From the NCBI GenBank assembly GCA_949316235.1, contig OX438748.1, positions 389,501-453,500 on the forward strand: a stretch of 64,000 nt of DNA, given 5' to 3'. The notes under the pieces are model-generated. The model was not told the origin of the DNA. It made no database searches and was given only the letters and a program-made list of their open reading frames with translations. The DNA comes from Oegoconia quadripuncta. Lineage: Eukaryota > Arthropoda > Insecta > Lepidoptera > Autostichidae. A program made the position numbers and the translations under genes. This document shows positions 21,221-32,754 of this stretch, piece after piece (the stretch's first letter is position 1; each line of letters starts with the position of its first letter).

Positions 21221-21549
21221 TTTTTTTATGCATAACGGGTTGGTACTTGACCCCAATCACACCTGATATTAAGTGAAGATGAGGTCGAAAGGGAAGCGTA
21301 CTGACCCGGAAACCCCAACACATTTGGAGGACTGGCTATCTTATCTCTGAGAACCGGAACACAACAATGCTATTAACATTGCTGCTTGGCGGCAGATTTA
21401 GATAAGATGGTGGTAGCTAGCCAGGCGGACATTTAAAATGCCCTACCACCAACCAAACCGAGTACTTAAACATGTACCCCGCTGGGGATCGAACCCGCAC
21501 CTCAGAATCGTAAGCCCAATGTTGTTTACATTGAGCCACGGAGGCGGTT
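21221..21549 (-). mobile_element. SINE-B copy, full length
   Basis: Complete on the minus strand from poly(T) to GAGCCACGGAGGCGGT. It forms the right arm of the inverted duplication, and differs by a few percent from 20255-20589. Confidence 0.9.
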
Positions 21550-21591
21550 TGAATTATTGAAATAGTTACATAAAAACCATACATATTATAA

Positions 21592-21598
<7 letters not shown>

Positions 21599-21624
<26 letters not shown>
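21599..21624. repeat. (AT)n microsatellite
   Basis: Thirteen TA units. The matching tract in the left arm is shorter. Confidence 0.9.
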
Positions 21625-21627
<3 letters not shown>

Positions 21628-21630
21628 ATG

Positions 21631-22569
21631 ACAGTAATAGTTCTCTCCAATGTTATTCATGTCAATGTTTTTTTTTTTTATAAAGGTTTACATAACTGGA
21701 CACAATTCACAATATTTAATGTTCACAGGATATATAGGCATTTACAGACATTTTGTCTACAATAGTCACTTATTACTTGGTAAGTTATTTTTTAATGACA
21801 ATGGTAATGAAGTGCATTACCATCTCCTTAGTCATTAGCCAAATTTGACAAATATAAACCCGCTTTGATTGAACTTGACAATCGACGATGAATTTCATTA
21901 CCATTGCAGTTAGACAATAACAGTGCAGCGGCCATAATGTCTAATTTCCATGGGCATCTCGTCGATCTAAACTCGTCCTCGTGTTCGGAAAGGAAAGATA
22001 ATTATTTCGCACCCAATGAGGGTAGAATGAGATTTGAATGCTATTTCGCTACGAACCGTCTGAATTTGACAGTTGAAAAACACGCCACTTTCGAATAACA
22101 GAATGACATTAACATAACCCAACAAACAAGACGTGACAACAAACCACAGGAGAGGCGAGAGCGGCGCGCCGGGAAGACACGACTCGCTACAAGCGCCGAG
22201 CTCACCCCCGAATCGCAATGACAGATGGTCTTGAAAAATATTTGCTTTCCCTTCAAAAACATAGAGGAGACACAAAAATAACTTCTCCAAGTAAATAATA
22301 CATCAAAGGGCTAAGTGATTGATGCACGGGCGCGTTGCGGGGAGAGATGCGGGGAAAGGGGGGGGCAGGCCATTAATCTTTCTGGTCCCCCCCCCCCCCC
22401 ACAGCGTGAAGTTGCCGTGCAGGGTTAGCGATCGGTTGTTTTGATGCGGCGGCGCTAAGTGGCTGGGACGTGCCATTTTTGCTGTGCGCCCTTTGAGGTT
22501 GTATTGTCCGAGATCGCGATGTTCCCATTTCTAGTCGAATTGGAACAACATTAGTATATTCGTGTTTCT
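21631..22569. other. No gene seen; GC-rich with G and C runs
   Basis: The region 21930-22500 is GC-richer than its surroundings. At 22357-22366 there is a G-rich run and at 22387-22400 a C14 run, with AGGCCATTAATCTTT between. No coherent coding frame. Confidence 0.35.
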
Positions 22570-22934
22570 GGATTTGTATGTCAGTCAGGGGGCTGTCGGG
22601 CATTTGGAGCATTACAATAATAATGATGACATTTCGTTAGGCAAAGTTGTAGCAAGTATTTTTGAACTGTGTTCATTTAGTGAGTGTTTTTTAGATATAT
22701 TTATATCCGTTAATAATTAACATTAATAATTATTTCTATAATTCTTTTCGGATTTGTATGTCAGTCAGGGGGCTGTCGGGCATTTGGAGCATGATCTTTT
22801 ACAATAATTATGATGACATTTCGTTAGGCAAAGTTGTAGGAAGTATTTTTGAACTGTGTTTATTTAGTGAGTGTTTTTTAGATATATTTATGTCCGTTAA
22901 TAATTAACATTAATATTTATTTCTATAATTCTTT
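22570..22934 (+). repeat. 180-bp tandem duplication
   Basis: GGATTTGTATGTCAGTCAGG begins both 22570 and 22750. The copies differ by a few substitutions and a short insertion (ATCTTT) in the second. No coding potential seen. Confidence 0.9.
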
Positions 22935-23341
22935 TTAATTGTAAGTGTTGTTTTAATTTTTTTTTGTACTTTAAAAACAGGTCGTCTCAAAATCAGAGCT
23001 TCTATCTTGTTTATTTTAGTACAATTAGTTTCTTTATCCCACTGTCCAGTTTTCATATCTCGTTGTAAATTCGATACATGCCAAGGGCGCAGTGTAAATC
23101 GTTTGCTATCTTTCCGAACAACATATCTTATATCAATCGCCTCCTAAAGGTGCGTACCGAGATTGTTGAGAGGTTGTTTTCGCCAAAAAAACTTATCTCA
23201 TTGGATTAGATCCTTTAAACGGATATTGTTTTGCACCTTCTCGATGAGATGTCTTCTTCAACCGTCGAGGCAAATAGGGGTCTTAGAAGGTTGACATTTT
23301 TCTAAAGTTTGTATTTGTGAGGTTATTCTCCGTGGTTATTC
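22935..23341. other. No feature seen
   Basis: AT-rich with no recognised repeat. Confidence 0.35.
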
Positions 23342-23650
23342 AACCGCCTCCGTGGCTCGATGTGAAAGGTTTACGAATCGGAGGTCGCGGGTTCAATCCC
23401 CGGCGGGGTACAATTTAGTATTCGGTTTGGTTGGTGGTAGGGCATTTTAAATGTCGCCTGCCTAGCTGGCACCATCTTATCTAAGTCTGTCGCCAAATGT
23501 TAATAGCATTGTTGGGTTCCGGCTGTCAAGATAGCGAGTACCCTAAATAAGATGAGGTTTCCGGGTCAGTATGCTTCCACCTTCGGCCTTATCTTCACTT
23601 AACATCAGTTGTGATTGAGACAAGTGCTAACCGGTTGTGCATAAAAAAAA
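23342..23650 (+). mobile_element. SINE-B copy, diverged
   Basis: Full length but with small deletions in the head (CTCGATGTGAAAGGTTTACG) and centre. Ends in poly(A). Confidence 0.85.
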
Positions 23651-24611
23651 ATTCTCAGTTATTTCTATGGAAATCGGGTCCACTGTTTCCATGATATTTT
23701 TTAAAACTATATTGAGCTAGTTTGGTTTATTTTGGAAGTTTATTGAATGTCTCTACAATATCACCATTACTTTCACAAATATACGACATTTTTGTGATTT
23801 TCAAAGCCTAGATTTTATACAGAAGTATGTTTTACATTAGAGATAATCATTTTAAGTATTTAATTCCATTTAAATATGGAGTACCACTTTAAAGAAGGTC
23901 AGGATAAGAAGGTCAACCTTTCCAAGTAAATGAACATGATTCGTTTGCCAATAACAGAAAAACAAATGCTCAAAGGCGTACTTATGTAAGCACTTGAGAG
24001 ATCAACAGATACAGCAAAGCGTAACATGATAAACAAAACAACGGGCGTTTGCATAAGTATTCGAAAACAATTCTATTTATATCCACATTCTAACTCAAGA
24101 CGAAAAAATTCCAAGCGGTCCAAGTGTTCGTATCGAAATATTCCTATTGTTTTTGCTTTCTACCCTTTCTCCTCGTGTCGCTCATGCGCGAGCTAACTTA
24201 CATCGATTGCGACATTAACAAATATTTGCAGTGCTCAATAAATTCCGCAGGCATTCATCTACTCTGTGGCAGGGCAATAGTTGGAGCTAAGTATAGGGTG
24301 ATACATTGGACGGCGCGTCGTACCGCTGTTGACTTCAAAGGAAACCATTTATTCCCGTAATGTCTTATTCGGATCGCGAAAAAAGTGTTGAAAGAGAGAG
24401 AGCTCTTTGTGGGAACGTATTTACGGCACACGGGCGGCGGTATTTAGCTTTAGACGAGCCAGTTTTATTGTAGTGCTCTGAAAGGGGCTCCATATGGCAA
24501 TAACTTAATCGATTCGGTTACAATACCCGTTAGGTACTATAGGGTATCTATGGTGTGTATAGCGTTGACTATATAATGGCTACGGGATACGCAAATAAAA
24601 GGTAGAGTCCA
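23651..24611. other. No gene seen
   Basis: AT-rich at first, GC-richer at 24290-24470. A 78-codon frame at 24124-24360 has no recognisable features. Confidence 0.3.
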
Positions 24612-25265
24612 GGTTAAGGATGTCAAACATGCGGCCCTTTGCACGTTTTTCTGCGGCCCGATCCAATTTTAAGAACAGACTCCTGATGCGGCCCGCGAGC
24701 GTGTCTCAATAATATTTTTCAATTCAAAAAGCGCGCTAACGATGCTCTCCCGGCGGAGCAAGCGCAGGGAACGATCGGTAAAATTCGGTTGTGTTTGTAG
24801 AATTACTCCTCAAATAGAAAATTTATTAGAAGACAAAGATGTCAAATATCTGGGTCTGTCTGGTCCGGATGTCTGGGTGCGACAGTAAACCAGCGCTGAG
24901 CTCTTATAGGGTCAGCATATAGCTGAGTCGTTTCCCTTTCGCTGCTGCGACACTTATCTGAGTGTTCTGTTATTTTACTTGCCTAACAATTGTTGTATAT
25001 GTGTCAAAGTGGCGAATAAACAGTTTCTTTCTTTCTTTCTTTCTTTCAAATATCTGGAAAACTATTGTAATTAATTTTTCTATATTTTAACTTTTAATTA
25101 AGTACTAAATAAGTAAATAAACATTTACCGTCCATTTCGGTATCAGTATACCTATGCAATGAGTTTTATTTTTCTTTATGGTTGGAGTTTGCGGCCCACT
25201 GATTCTATGATTTATATGAATTTGGCCCATCCATGATTTTGAGTTTGACATGGCTGGTCCATGTT
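24612..25265. mobile_element. Possible hAT-like non-autonomous element
   Basis: GATGTCAAACATGCGGCCC on the left and the inverted GGCCC...GTTTGACATG on the right bound a segment with repeated GCGGCCCGC-like words. This recalls hAT-type elements that start GTCAAAC and GCGGCCC. The ends are not precisely matched, so the class is tentative. It is split by a LINE tail at 24854. Confidence 0.4.
24854..25045 (+). mobile_element. LINE 3' end with (TTTC)n tail and target duplication
   Basis: The inserted 192 bp ends GTGGCGAATAAACAGTTTC plus TTTC repeats and is flanked by TCAAATATCTGG at 24842-24853 and 25046-25057. The TC of the right copy overlaps the tail, so 10 bp are certain. A similar tail is at 55265-55320. 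Confidence 0.7.
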
Positions 25266-28200
25266 AATAAACTCTATTACTTAATCACCGATATTACATT
25301 CGGGAACACAGGGCGAGTGCAGAGGGCGCGGCGTGGGAAACAACTGTCCGAGCTCCGGAGCATAAAGTAGAGTTATGCACCGTGCAGCTGACGTCACATT
25401 GTATCTATACAATACTTGTATATTCTAATACACAAGTACATATGTCCCCACAGGTACCATAGGTATAGATATTCATATACAAAATTACTAATAGAACTCG
25501 TTATGGTTTGGTTCAAATTCTGGAACATTGAGTGATAGACTGTCTCATTGGATTTCAATTGTCATAACATTTGGTAGACATAACAGATAACCACCTAATT
25601 GTAAAAAATAAAAACCCGACTGTGTAAAAAGTAATTGAAATGAATTTATTGCATTCATAGTGCTTGTCAGGTGCACACACATTATTGTTAGCGATAGAAA
25701 ATAAAGTTGGCAATAAAATATCAAGATTTAAAACACTGTCATTATAACATAATATTCGGTGAAATGCCTGATGTCAAAATACAAACATATTAAATTATGA
25801 TTACATACCTACATTCATTCAAATTCAATTAAAAAAATATTTATGTCAATCAAACAAATAACTATCAAACAGTCTACAAGTCATGTATTTATAGTAAAAT
25901 AAAATAATGGAAACGCCTATGTAATTGAGAAGCTTTCTTCGTGTTTCACTTACAATATACATTTCCAGAATCCTCATGGTGAGCAGCATACTCGTATTGT
26001 AGTCCTATAACTTTTTAATTTCATTTTGACAAACTTTATCTGTTACAGCCGCTGGGGTTTACTTTTTGTGACGTAACCTATCGTATGATACTTGGTCTGT
26101 TACGACAAAACTAACATGACCTCATTAATTAAAATCCATCCATGGGTGCTGCGTGGGAATAAAGAATTCTTCATACATAGTTACCCGCGAAAAACATAAC
26201 CCTCTATTCAGTCGGGTAATAAGTAGCAGTTAGGTAACTGGTGAAATATTTAATTTGTAATAGCTTAATTTGTTGCTATTTCTAATATGGGTCTAATTTG
26301 TTTAATTTTTTTTATTTGCATTACAAATAATAAATTTAAAGTTTTTTACTTGTAAACCAATTGCATACTTTGTGCAATGTAATTTGAGAGCTCAGTAGAC
26401 AAATTTCTTATTAATATTTAATGATACTTCAACTATTTTATAGTTACTTTCATTGTATAATAAATAAAAAACGCTTTTCTTTGTTCTGTTAAAAGTTACA
26501 ACTATAATCCGTATATGTTGGTTCAACACATCATAAGATCCGTTATATATTGGTTCAAATTCCACAACATATTGAGATATGACTATACAGATACAAGACT
26601 ATACAGAGTTACGTAAAACTCTATTGATGGAGTCAGATTTTCTCTAAAATCATAACTAAGCTTTATCTATAGGTACTTTATAAGCTGCTTATGTGCTTCT
26701 AATTTCCTATCTAAAATCGCGCTCCTCTTTGCGCAAAATATTGGTACATGCAATTGAATAATCCCTGTCTGGTTACACTTTTAGATGCATTTAGATTAGC
26801 CTTAACATCACCATTATTTATTATTACAACTAGTACTAGCTATCTATATTAATATAAGGTATTTAGTAAAACACCCAATTTTCAATAATATTTTTATGCG
26901 TCGGCAACACCGATATCTTTTCTCTTCGTCCCTGGCACCTGTTTGCTTTGTATTGATTCAAATTACCAGAATTTACGTTCTTTATGTATGTCAACACCCC
27001 GTAGATTATGTCCTTCTGCCATTTCGTCTCCCTTAAATTTAGACCGGTTCACTTCCAATTTTTACTCCAAATTCTCCCGACGAGGTAACGGTTAAAAAAA
27101 CATTATACCTACATTATGCTTTGTTTTTACCCCTGCTGATCGGCCAGGAAGCTGCTAAAATTCAGCATCAAAGAGGAGGAACCAAAAGTTGGGCTCACTT
27201 CCTAGCCATCATTCCAATCGCCCTTCTATGTTCTGGGTGGACACAACTCGTGGACATCCGGCAATGTCCCAACTGACTGACCCAGGGTTTATCGCACAAC
27301 CGAAATTGTTAAAAAAATTTACAGGTTTATTCTTTAGGTTATTAAAGGAGCACTAAGAAGGAATTTCTTAAATTACATTTGAAACAACTGCTAGATGCCT
27401 GCCTGCCTGTGCAAGGGATTTCTGCCATAGAAAAGTGGTAGTTCTATACCTTTTCAATGATAAATCTAGTGGCGCTACTTCGTGAAAGGATAGCTACTTA
27501 TCATCTGCCGACTCGTAACAACCAGCACTAGTAGCATGATAGACGCGACAAACGCTTATGTCGCGCGAGATAACATTTGTCCTGCTCATTCACTTTGACG
27601 AAATATACAACTATACTACTCTCACTTGTACGTTGCGCGCGACATACAATGTCATGATACGGAGGCTGATGTAAGCGAAACGTACGTCCTACAGTCTACT
27701 TGGCAGAATATACTATGGTCATCATCAACCGTAACTTGGCTCTATATTGCGGGCTAGATGTTTCCTTTTTATTTCGAGATGCACGCGGACAAAGTCGCGG
27801 GCAGAAAACTAGTACAGTAGAAATGCTCTAAATAACATCCGATTGTCGGTACTCATAAAGCTGCGTCACCAGCGAGAGGGCATCTAACGAAAATCCACAA
27901 TCGTCTCAAAATTCCGAATGTTCCCATTTAGAGCGACGATTATCATAAAATGGCGATCCGAAACCAATAAATAGGAGTTAACCAACTCGGATCGTGTCTT
28001 GTCCACACGACGTCGGTTTTAAACTAACTTATCTCGGCCCCTGACTGCCCTGAAACCGGCTCTATTCAGATGCAGATAAGGGTTGTGGGATAGTTTTGGG
28101 GGTTGCGGCCGTAAGTTGTCATTACAAGTCAACCCTTCGGGTCCCAGAAGTCTCAAATTGGGTTCGACAGCTTCGTTCGGATTGGGGACGAATGGCCGGA

Positions 28201-28532
28201 TTATGGAATAATGGCTTGTCGATAATATAATAACACTAATTCTAGATATTACGTCATCTGATAAATTTCCGTTCACTCAATCAATTAAGTACAAGATCAA
28301 TTATTAGATTTGGCTGCTTCAGTAGACGCGCTGGGTGATTAAGATTTAATAAAGATTAATCCTGAGGAAGATATTGTTAATTACCTATTTGCTTATAACA
28401 AAATTCTACTATGTAAATAGATATTCTTGATAGTCTAGTGGCCACTTGATAGTCAATATTATCAAGCCGATTCTGTATAAGGCCAGTCTTTGCTTAACTG
28501 CCTCCAATTAGAAATAAATGGGACCAACAGTT
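25266..28532. other. Long AT-rich stretch, no gene seen
   Basis: No frame above 85 codons and none with recognisable protein features. A Helitron-like 3' end may lie at 27755-27820. A GC-richer block at 27840-28260 could be conserved non-coding DNA. Confidence 0.4.
27755..27820 (+). mobile_element. Helitron-like 3' end fragment
   Basis: CACGCGGACAAAGTCGCGGG followed by CAGAAAACTAGT resembles the GCGGGCGGAAAGCTAGT ends at 39500 and 58105. Helitrons end in CTAG-type sequences. Only the tip is present. Confidence 0.45.
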
Positions 28533-28720
28533 AGATAGATAAAGCATTTATTTACGCCACTGCGTTCACACAACTACACAATTTTTAAATTACAAAGAAA
28601 TATACATACAAATAAAAGTAATGAATAGAAAATACAAAGAGCGAGTGTGTGCCGCAGTAGCACAAATGGGTCATAACTCAGTGTGGCACATCACTCAAAG
28701 AGCGAAACACTGGTTTTCAG
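28533..28720 (-). mobile_element. LINE 3' tail, family shared with 43535
   Basis: TAGATAGATAAAGCATTTAT at the tail, then GCCGCAGTAGCACAAATGGG and AAACACTGGTTTTCAGT, match 43535-43760. Direction inferred from the tail-like GATA/TTTATT end. Confidence 0.55.
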
Positions 28721-28860
28721 TTACAACCCCTACAAGTACGAGTGCATAAAAGTACGCGCATGTTCCCGTCTGCGTGTACATTTGTGGTCAATCGTGAGTG
28801 AAAAGTGTCCGTTGTTGATACAGCTAGTGTTGAGTAGTAATTATGATAACTAGTTAATTA
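28721..28860. other. No feature seen
   Basis: Short unassigned interval. Confidence 0.3.
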
Positions 28861-29020
28861 CAGTTCAACGTGCCCTCAGACGAAAACGCCACTAGTGGTC
28901 CGGTGACAGTTCAGAAGCGTCTGGAGCAGTCCTCTTTGCATATGTATCCAAGGAAGACTGCGTCAGACGTTTCTTAACTATGCTGACCGAATACGACTGC
29001 GCCACGGGTCCTTTTTTACT
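28861..29020 (+). repeat. Dispersed repeat E (GCCACTAGTGGTC)
   Basis: CGTGCCCTCAGACG, CCACTAGTGGTC, TATCCAAGGA, CGTCAGACGTTTCTTAACTA and TGCGCCACGGG parallel the same words in the same order at 46995-47130. Class unknown. Confidence 0.55.
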
Positions 29021-29137
29021 CGACTGCCCAAGGAAGGAGGGTAATGTTTTTCGAGTTTGTTCATCAGAATTGAGGTGAGTCTGACCCCATTGTCCTTCCA
29101 GACAACCACGCACAACCTAACTTTCGATACAGTCCAC

Positions 29138-29474
29138 TTTTTTTTTATCCACAACGGGTTAGCACTTGACCTCAATCACACCTGATGTTAAGTGAAGATG
29201 AGGCCGAAGGTGGTAGCGTACTGACCCGGAAACCCCATCTTATTTGGGGGATTGGCTATGTTATCTCTGACAACCGGAATACAACAATGGTAGGTATTAA
29301 CATTGCTGCTTGGCGGCAGATTTAGATAAGATGGTAGTAGCTAGCCAGGTGGACATTTAATATGCCCTACCACCAACCAAACCGAGTACTAAATATGTAC
29401 CCCGCTGGGGATCAAACCCGCAACCTCCGAAATGTAAACCCAATGTTGTTTACATTGAGCCATGGAGGTGGTTA
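29138..29474 (-). mobile_element. SINE-B copy, full length
   Basis: Complete minus-strand copy from the poly(T) and CACAACGGGTTAGC to the head complement. It lies 8 bp from a SINE-C copy. Confidence 0.9.
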
Positions 29475-29482
29475 TTAGCCAC

Positions 29483-29692
29483 TTAATAAATAAATAAAAA
29501 TTTCGGACACTTACACCAATCATCTAGTCCCAAACTAAACAAAGCTTGTGCTATGGATACTAGATAACGGATAAACATACATAAATATTTATATAAACAT
29601 CCAAGACTTCATCACATAAACATTTACGAACCCGCAACCGTTGGTTTCGCTGATAGGGTCACTATCCACTGCACCAATCGGTTAAACGAATT
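29483..29692 (-). mobile_element. SINE-C copy with small deletion
   Basis: AATTTCGGACACTTACACCA through to the head complement CCAATCGGTT. Part of the region around the B box is deleted. Confidence 0.8.
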
Positions 29693-30224
29693 ATATTTAT
29701 CCGCCAATGTTCAAAAACACTAGAATTATTTCTCGTTCATCAAACAACAATCTATATTTGACTTGATATTTCTAGATCGCTCTCACCTACCGCAATGTCC
29801 GTCCTCAGTCGATCCCTCTCGTCCATCTCTCATCGCAGATCGTTACGGCCCTATAAATTCCTCTTTACACTCGCAAACATACATTTTTCATCAAAAATTA
29901 TGACCTATTACACTCCTTTGTCAAGCTTTGCACTAGACCGTAACTCAAGGCCAGCTATTGAGGTGGAGGCGATATACATTGCCGGGCGGCGGTGGGACCG
30001 AGCGGGATTAACATGGCGGCAACGAGTTATGGACATCGAATTGTGGTACGAAGTATCGAGACCGTTTCCTTCGCTGCAGCTGGCGAGGCGAATGGTTATT
30101 ATTCGTGAAATGCGAGTTTGTTAGCACGTGACAAACTGTTGTGGTTTTCGTTTAGTACGATTTACTAACCGTAAATAGGAAGCTTTTGTCTGTCTGTGTG
30201 TCTGACAGTAGCATTGTAAGTTGC
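29693..30224. other. Unassigned; GC-richer 109-codon frame
   Basis: The frame 29795-30124 has no family resemblance. The segment 29940-30080 is GC-rich (GGCGGCGGTGGGACCGAGC) and may be non-coding conserved sequence. Confidence 0.3.
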
Positions 30225-30533
30225 TTTTTTTTATGCTCAACGGGTTAGCATTTGATCTCAATCATACCTGATGTTAAGTGAAGATGAGGCCGAAGGTGGA
30301 AGCACCCAAATATTTGGGGAACTGGCTATCTGACAACCGGAACACAACAATGCTATTAATATCGCTGCTTGGCGGCAGATTTAGATAAGATGGTGGTAGC
30401 TAGCCAGGCGGACATTCAAAATGCCCTACCACCAACCAAACCGAGTGCTAAACATGTACCCCGCTGGGGATCGAACCCGCGACCTCCGAAACGTAAACCC
30501 AATGTTGTTTACATTGAGCCAGGGAGGCGGTTA
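30225..30533 (-). mobile_element. SINE-B copy with internal deletion
   Basis: Head and tail are present on the minus strand. The GTACTGACCCGGAAACC part and part of ATCTTATCTCTG are missing. Confidence 0.85.
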
Positions 30534-30747
30534 ACGGAGGATGCAGATACTTAAGCGTTGAGCGAGGAAACAGCCAGCGCTCGGGCCACCAGTGACGAAG
30601 CACTTTGAAATATTACAGAAATAATCCCCCAAGTACCTGAGGTTTCGACTCCGAAAGCAAGAAAAATGTATTCGGAGCCGATGCCCGTATATTTATTAAT
30701 TTAGATTTTTTTGCAGAATCGGCGGCTGTACCCGGCCTCCTCGATAT
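30534..30747. other. No feature seen
   Basis: Unassigned interval. Confidence 0.3.
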
Positions 30748-31026
30748 TTGTCCATACTTACATACATACACTCTAAAAACATTACACACAAACTCCTTAA
30801 CCCTACCCAAGGGAGCCCGCTGATGCGTAAACTCAATATCCACCTGGGTGGCCACTTACTGCACCCAGATGATATAAAAACTATCGGCGTCAGGAAAATA
30901 ATCAAATTCCTCAAAGAGGCAAACCTGAGCAATGATCTGTGGGTTAGTGCCGATCACAATATCGGCAACGGCCGCAGTAATACAGGGGGTCTACTCTCTA
31001 AAGAAAATGGCTTCGGTCGGCCGTAA
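30748..31026 (+). pseudogene. Unidentified frame interrupted by a MITE
   Basis: The frame includes MRKLNIHLGGHLLHPDDIKT and FLKEANLSNDLWVSADHNIG, which looks protein-like, but I do not recognise the family. A MITE enters at 30986 and the last ~14 codons of the frame are MITE sequence. Downstream of the MITE, from 31226, the former continuation is short. It may be a remnant of another mobile element. Confidence 0.3.
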
Positions 31027-31225
31027 CTTCGGACTTTTTCTTTTGCAATTTGCTGTGTCAATTGTAAACAAATCGTCATTTTACTTTTGTTGTATATAAT
31101 TGGACTTCACAAGTTAGTACGAGACGCAAGGAACGTCTGAAGTTATGCAAATAAAGGATTCTTAGCAGAAGAAAAAGTCCGAAGTTACGGCCGTCCGAAG
31201 CCGTGTTCATTAGAGACTAGACCCC
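30986..31225. mobile_element. 240-bp MITE with ~60-bp inverted ends
   Basis: The ends start GGGGTCTACTCTCTAAAGAA and pair with the right end (TTCATTAGAGACTAGACCCC) over about 60 bp with some mismatches. A long matching block includes CGGCCGTAACTTCGGACTTT. CAG flanks both ends (30983-30985 and 31226-31228) as a likely 3-bp target duplication, although an extra G/C makes the edge ambiguous by one base. Confidence 0.8.
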
Positions 31226-31303
31226 CAGGTCGCCGACGACATGGAACAGTCATATATACAACCAACCAAGGGAGCAGTCGGGTAAAAATTGTGCGTAAAA
31301 ATG

Positions 31304-31553
31304 TTTTTTTTTATGCACAACGGGTTGGTACTTGACCTCAATCACATCTGATGTTAAGTGAAGATGAGGTCGAAGGTGGAAGCGTACTGACCCGGAAACC
31401 CCAACAGATTTGGGGGACTGGCTATCTTATCTCTGACAACCGGAACACAACAATGCTATTAACATTGCTGCTTGGCGGCAGATTTAGATAAGATGGTGGT
31501 AGCTAGCCAGGCGGACATTTAAAATGCCCTACCACCAACCAAACCGAGTACTT
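31304..31553 (-). mobile_element. SINE-B, head missing
   Basis: Tail and centre on the minus strand up to ACCAAACCGAGTACTTA. The tRNA-like head is absent, so this is a 5'-truncated copy. Confidence 0.85.
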
Positions 31554-31929
31554 AATGTTCATAGCAATATGAATAGATTATTTTAGTAATTGCTAGGAAT
31601 ATTACACACAGCGTTGTATACACAACGCTCCTAATTTCGGCGTAGTCGGGTTATAAACAAGCCTTGAATCACAAACAGCGCAGCTATAATTAGCGGCCAC
31701 TCGACTGCCATCATCTGCCATCGACAGCAGGCGACACGGGGGGCGCGGGGGGAGGGCTGACAGCCACGACACGGGCTTGACGCGGATAAACGTCGCGGAC
31801 GTCACTAGCATGCCCGTTAGCGCTTCGATGCACATGTCTGTTTTATAATGGGACAAAGTGACGTCTCATTACGGGAAAGTATAAGGCCGCATTAGTTAAT
31901 CGTTTACGATTTATGAAGTTAAGCAACTG
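31554..31929. other. Unassigned GC-rich patch
   Basis: 31690-31830 is strongly GC-rich (GACACGGGGGGCGCGGGGGG). No coding signal I can support. Confidence 0.3.
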
Positions 31930-32079
31930 TCAAACAGCAATGTTAATAGCATTGTTATGTTCCGATTCCGGTTGGCAAATAGGATGGGGTTTCCGGGTCA
32001 GTATACACTTCCACTTTCGGCCTTATTAACTTAACATCAGGTGTGAATGAGGTCAAGTGCTAAACGGTTGCGCGTAAAA
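31930..32079 (+). mobile_element. SINE-B, 5'-truncated
   Basis: From CAAACAGCAATGTTAATAGC to GGTCAAGTGCTAAACGG. No head. It abuts the next SINE-B-like copy. Confidence 0.75.
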
Positions 32080-32369
32080 GGGCCTGTCTTTTCCCGTAGT
32101 GTCGTAAAAGGCGACTAAGAGGTTGGATTGAAATTATACATCTTAGACTTGGCAAGGTTAGCATTTTTGTTTGGTGGTTGGAAAATGTCGGCCTGGCAAG
32201 CAACCACCATCTTATCTAAGACTGCCGCCAAAACAATGGTCGTGAGAGATATGATAGCTAATCTCCGAAATAAGGCGGGGTTTCCGGGTCAGTACGATTC
32301 CACCTTCGGCCTCATTTTCACTTAACGTCATGTGTGATTGAGGTCAAGTGCTAACTCGTTACACATAAC
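32080..32369 (+). mobile_element. SINE-B variant with a different head
   Basis: The body from about 32168 (GTTTGGTGGTTGG, CATCTTATCTAAGACTGCCG, GGTCAGTACGATTCCACCTT, tail) is SINE-B. Upstream, instead of the tRNA-like head, is GTAGTGTCGTAAAAGGCGAC. A related word, GGTGTCGTAAAAGGCGACTA, recurs at 57932. It is a chimera or an older SINE-B subfamily. Confidence 0.6.
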
Positions 32370-32430
32370 TAAAATCTGTCACAAATCCAACCAATACGCA
32401 CTAACAAATTTATTGTTTTTTGATGGACAA

Positions 32431-32480
32431 GGAGAGCGTTTAAACTCAATCATACCTGATGTTAAGTGAAAATGAGGCAT
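32431..32480 (-). mobile_element. SINE-B tail fragment
   Basis: AATCATACCTGATGTTAAGT with flanking words. Only ~50 bp remain, next to SINE-A. Confidence 0.55.
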
Positions 32481-32490
32481 TTTGAGGCAA

Positions 32491-32740
32491 GACCACCTGT
32501 TTGGTGTAGTGGTTAGAAAATCTGCTGCTATACCGAAATGTCACTGGTTCGAATCCCGCTAGGGGCATATGTTTGTATGATGAATACAGGCATGTGTTCC
32601 CGAGTTATGGATGTTTTTCATTTATATGTATTTGTTTACAAAAAAAATGTATTTGTGTAGTTTATCAACCATCTGGTTCTATAATACAAGGCTAGTTGCT
32701 TAGTGTGGAACAAAGATATGCAAAGATATATATATAATTT
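32491..32740 (+). mobile_element. SINE-A copy 3
   Basis: Head with B box GGTTCGAATCC and body. The last part (TAGATGGCGCTG) is deleted. Confidence 0.85.
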
Positions 32741-32754
32741 AAAACACTCTGGCA

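Larger units (their letters stand above)
20188..21630. repeat. Inverted duplication with SINE-B arms
   Basis: The arm at 20188-20589 and its complement at 21221-21630 share SINE-B and also about 65 bp of non-SINE flank (CATCCATATATA, ATGTATGGTTTTTATGTAAC, ATTTCAATAATTCA). The flank is about 97% identical. The ~630-bp spacer is not repeated. Independent SINE insertions would not share flanks, so this is a duplication or part of a larger repeat. Confidence 0.75.

Noticed and set aside
25495..26580. Pair of similar words (GGTTCAAATTC at 25510 and 26552) as element ends
   Set aside because: They are in the same orientation, diverge within ~40 bp and no boundaries or duplication could be defined.
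29795..30124. 109-codon frame as a gene
   Set aside because: No recognisable domain or splice context, and part of it is a GC-rich patch that could be non-coding.
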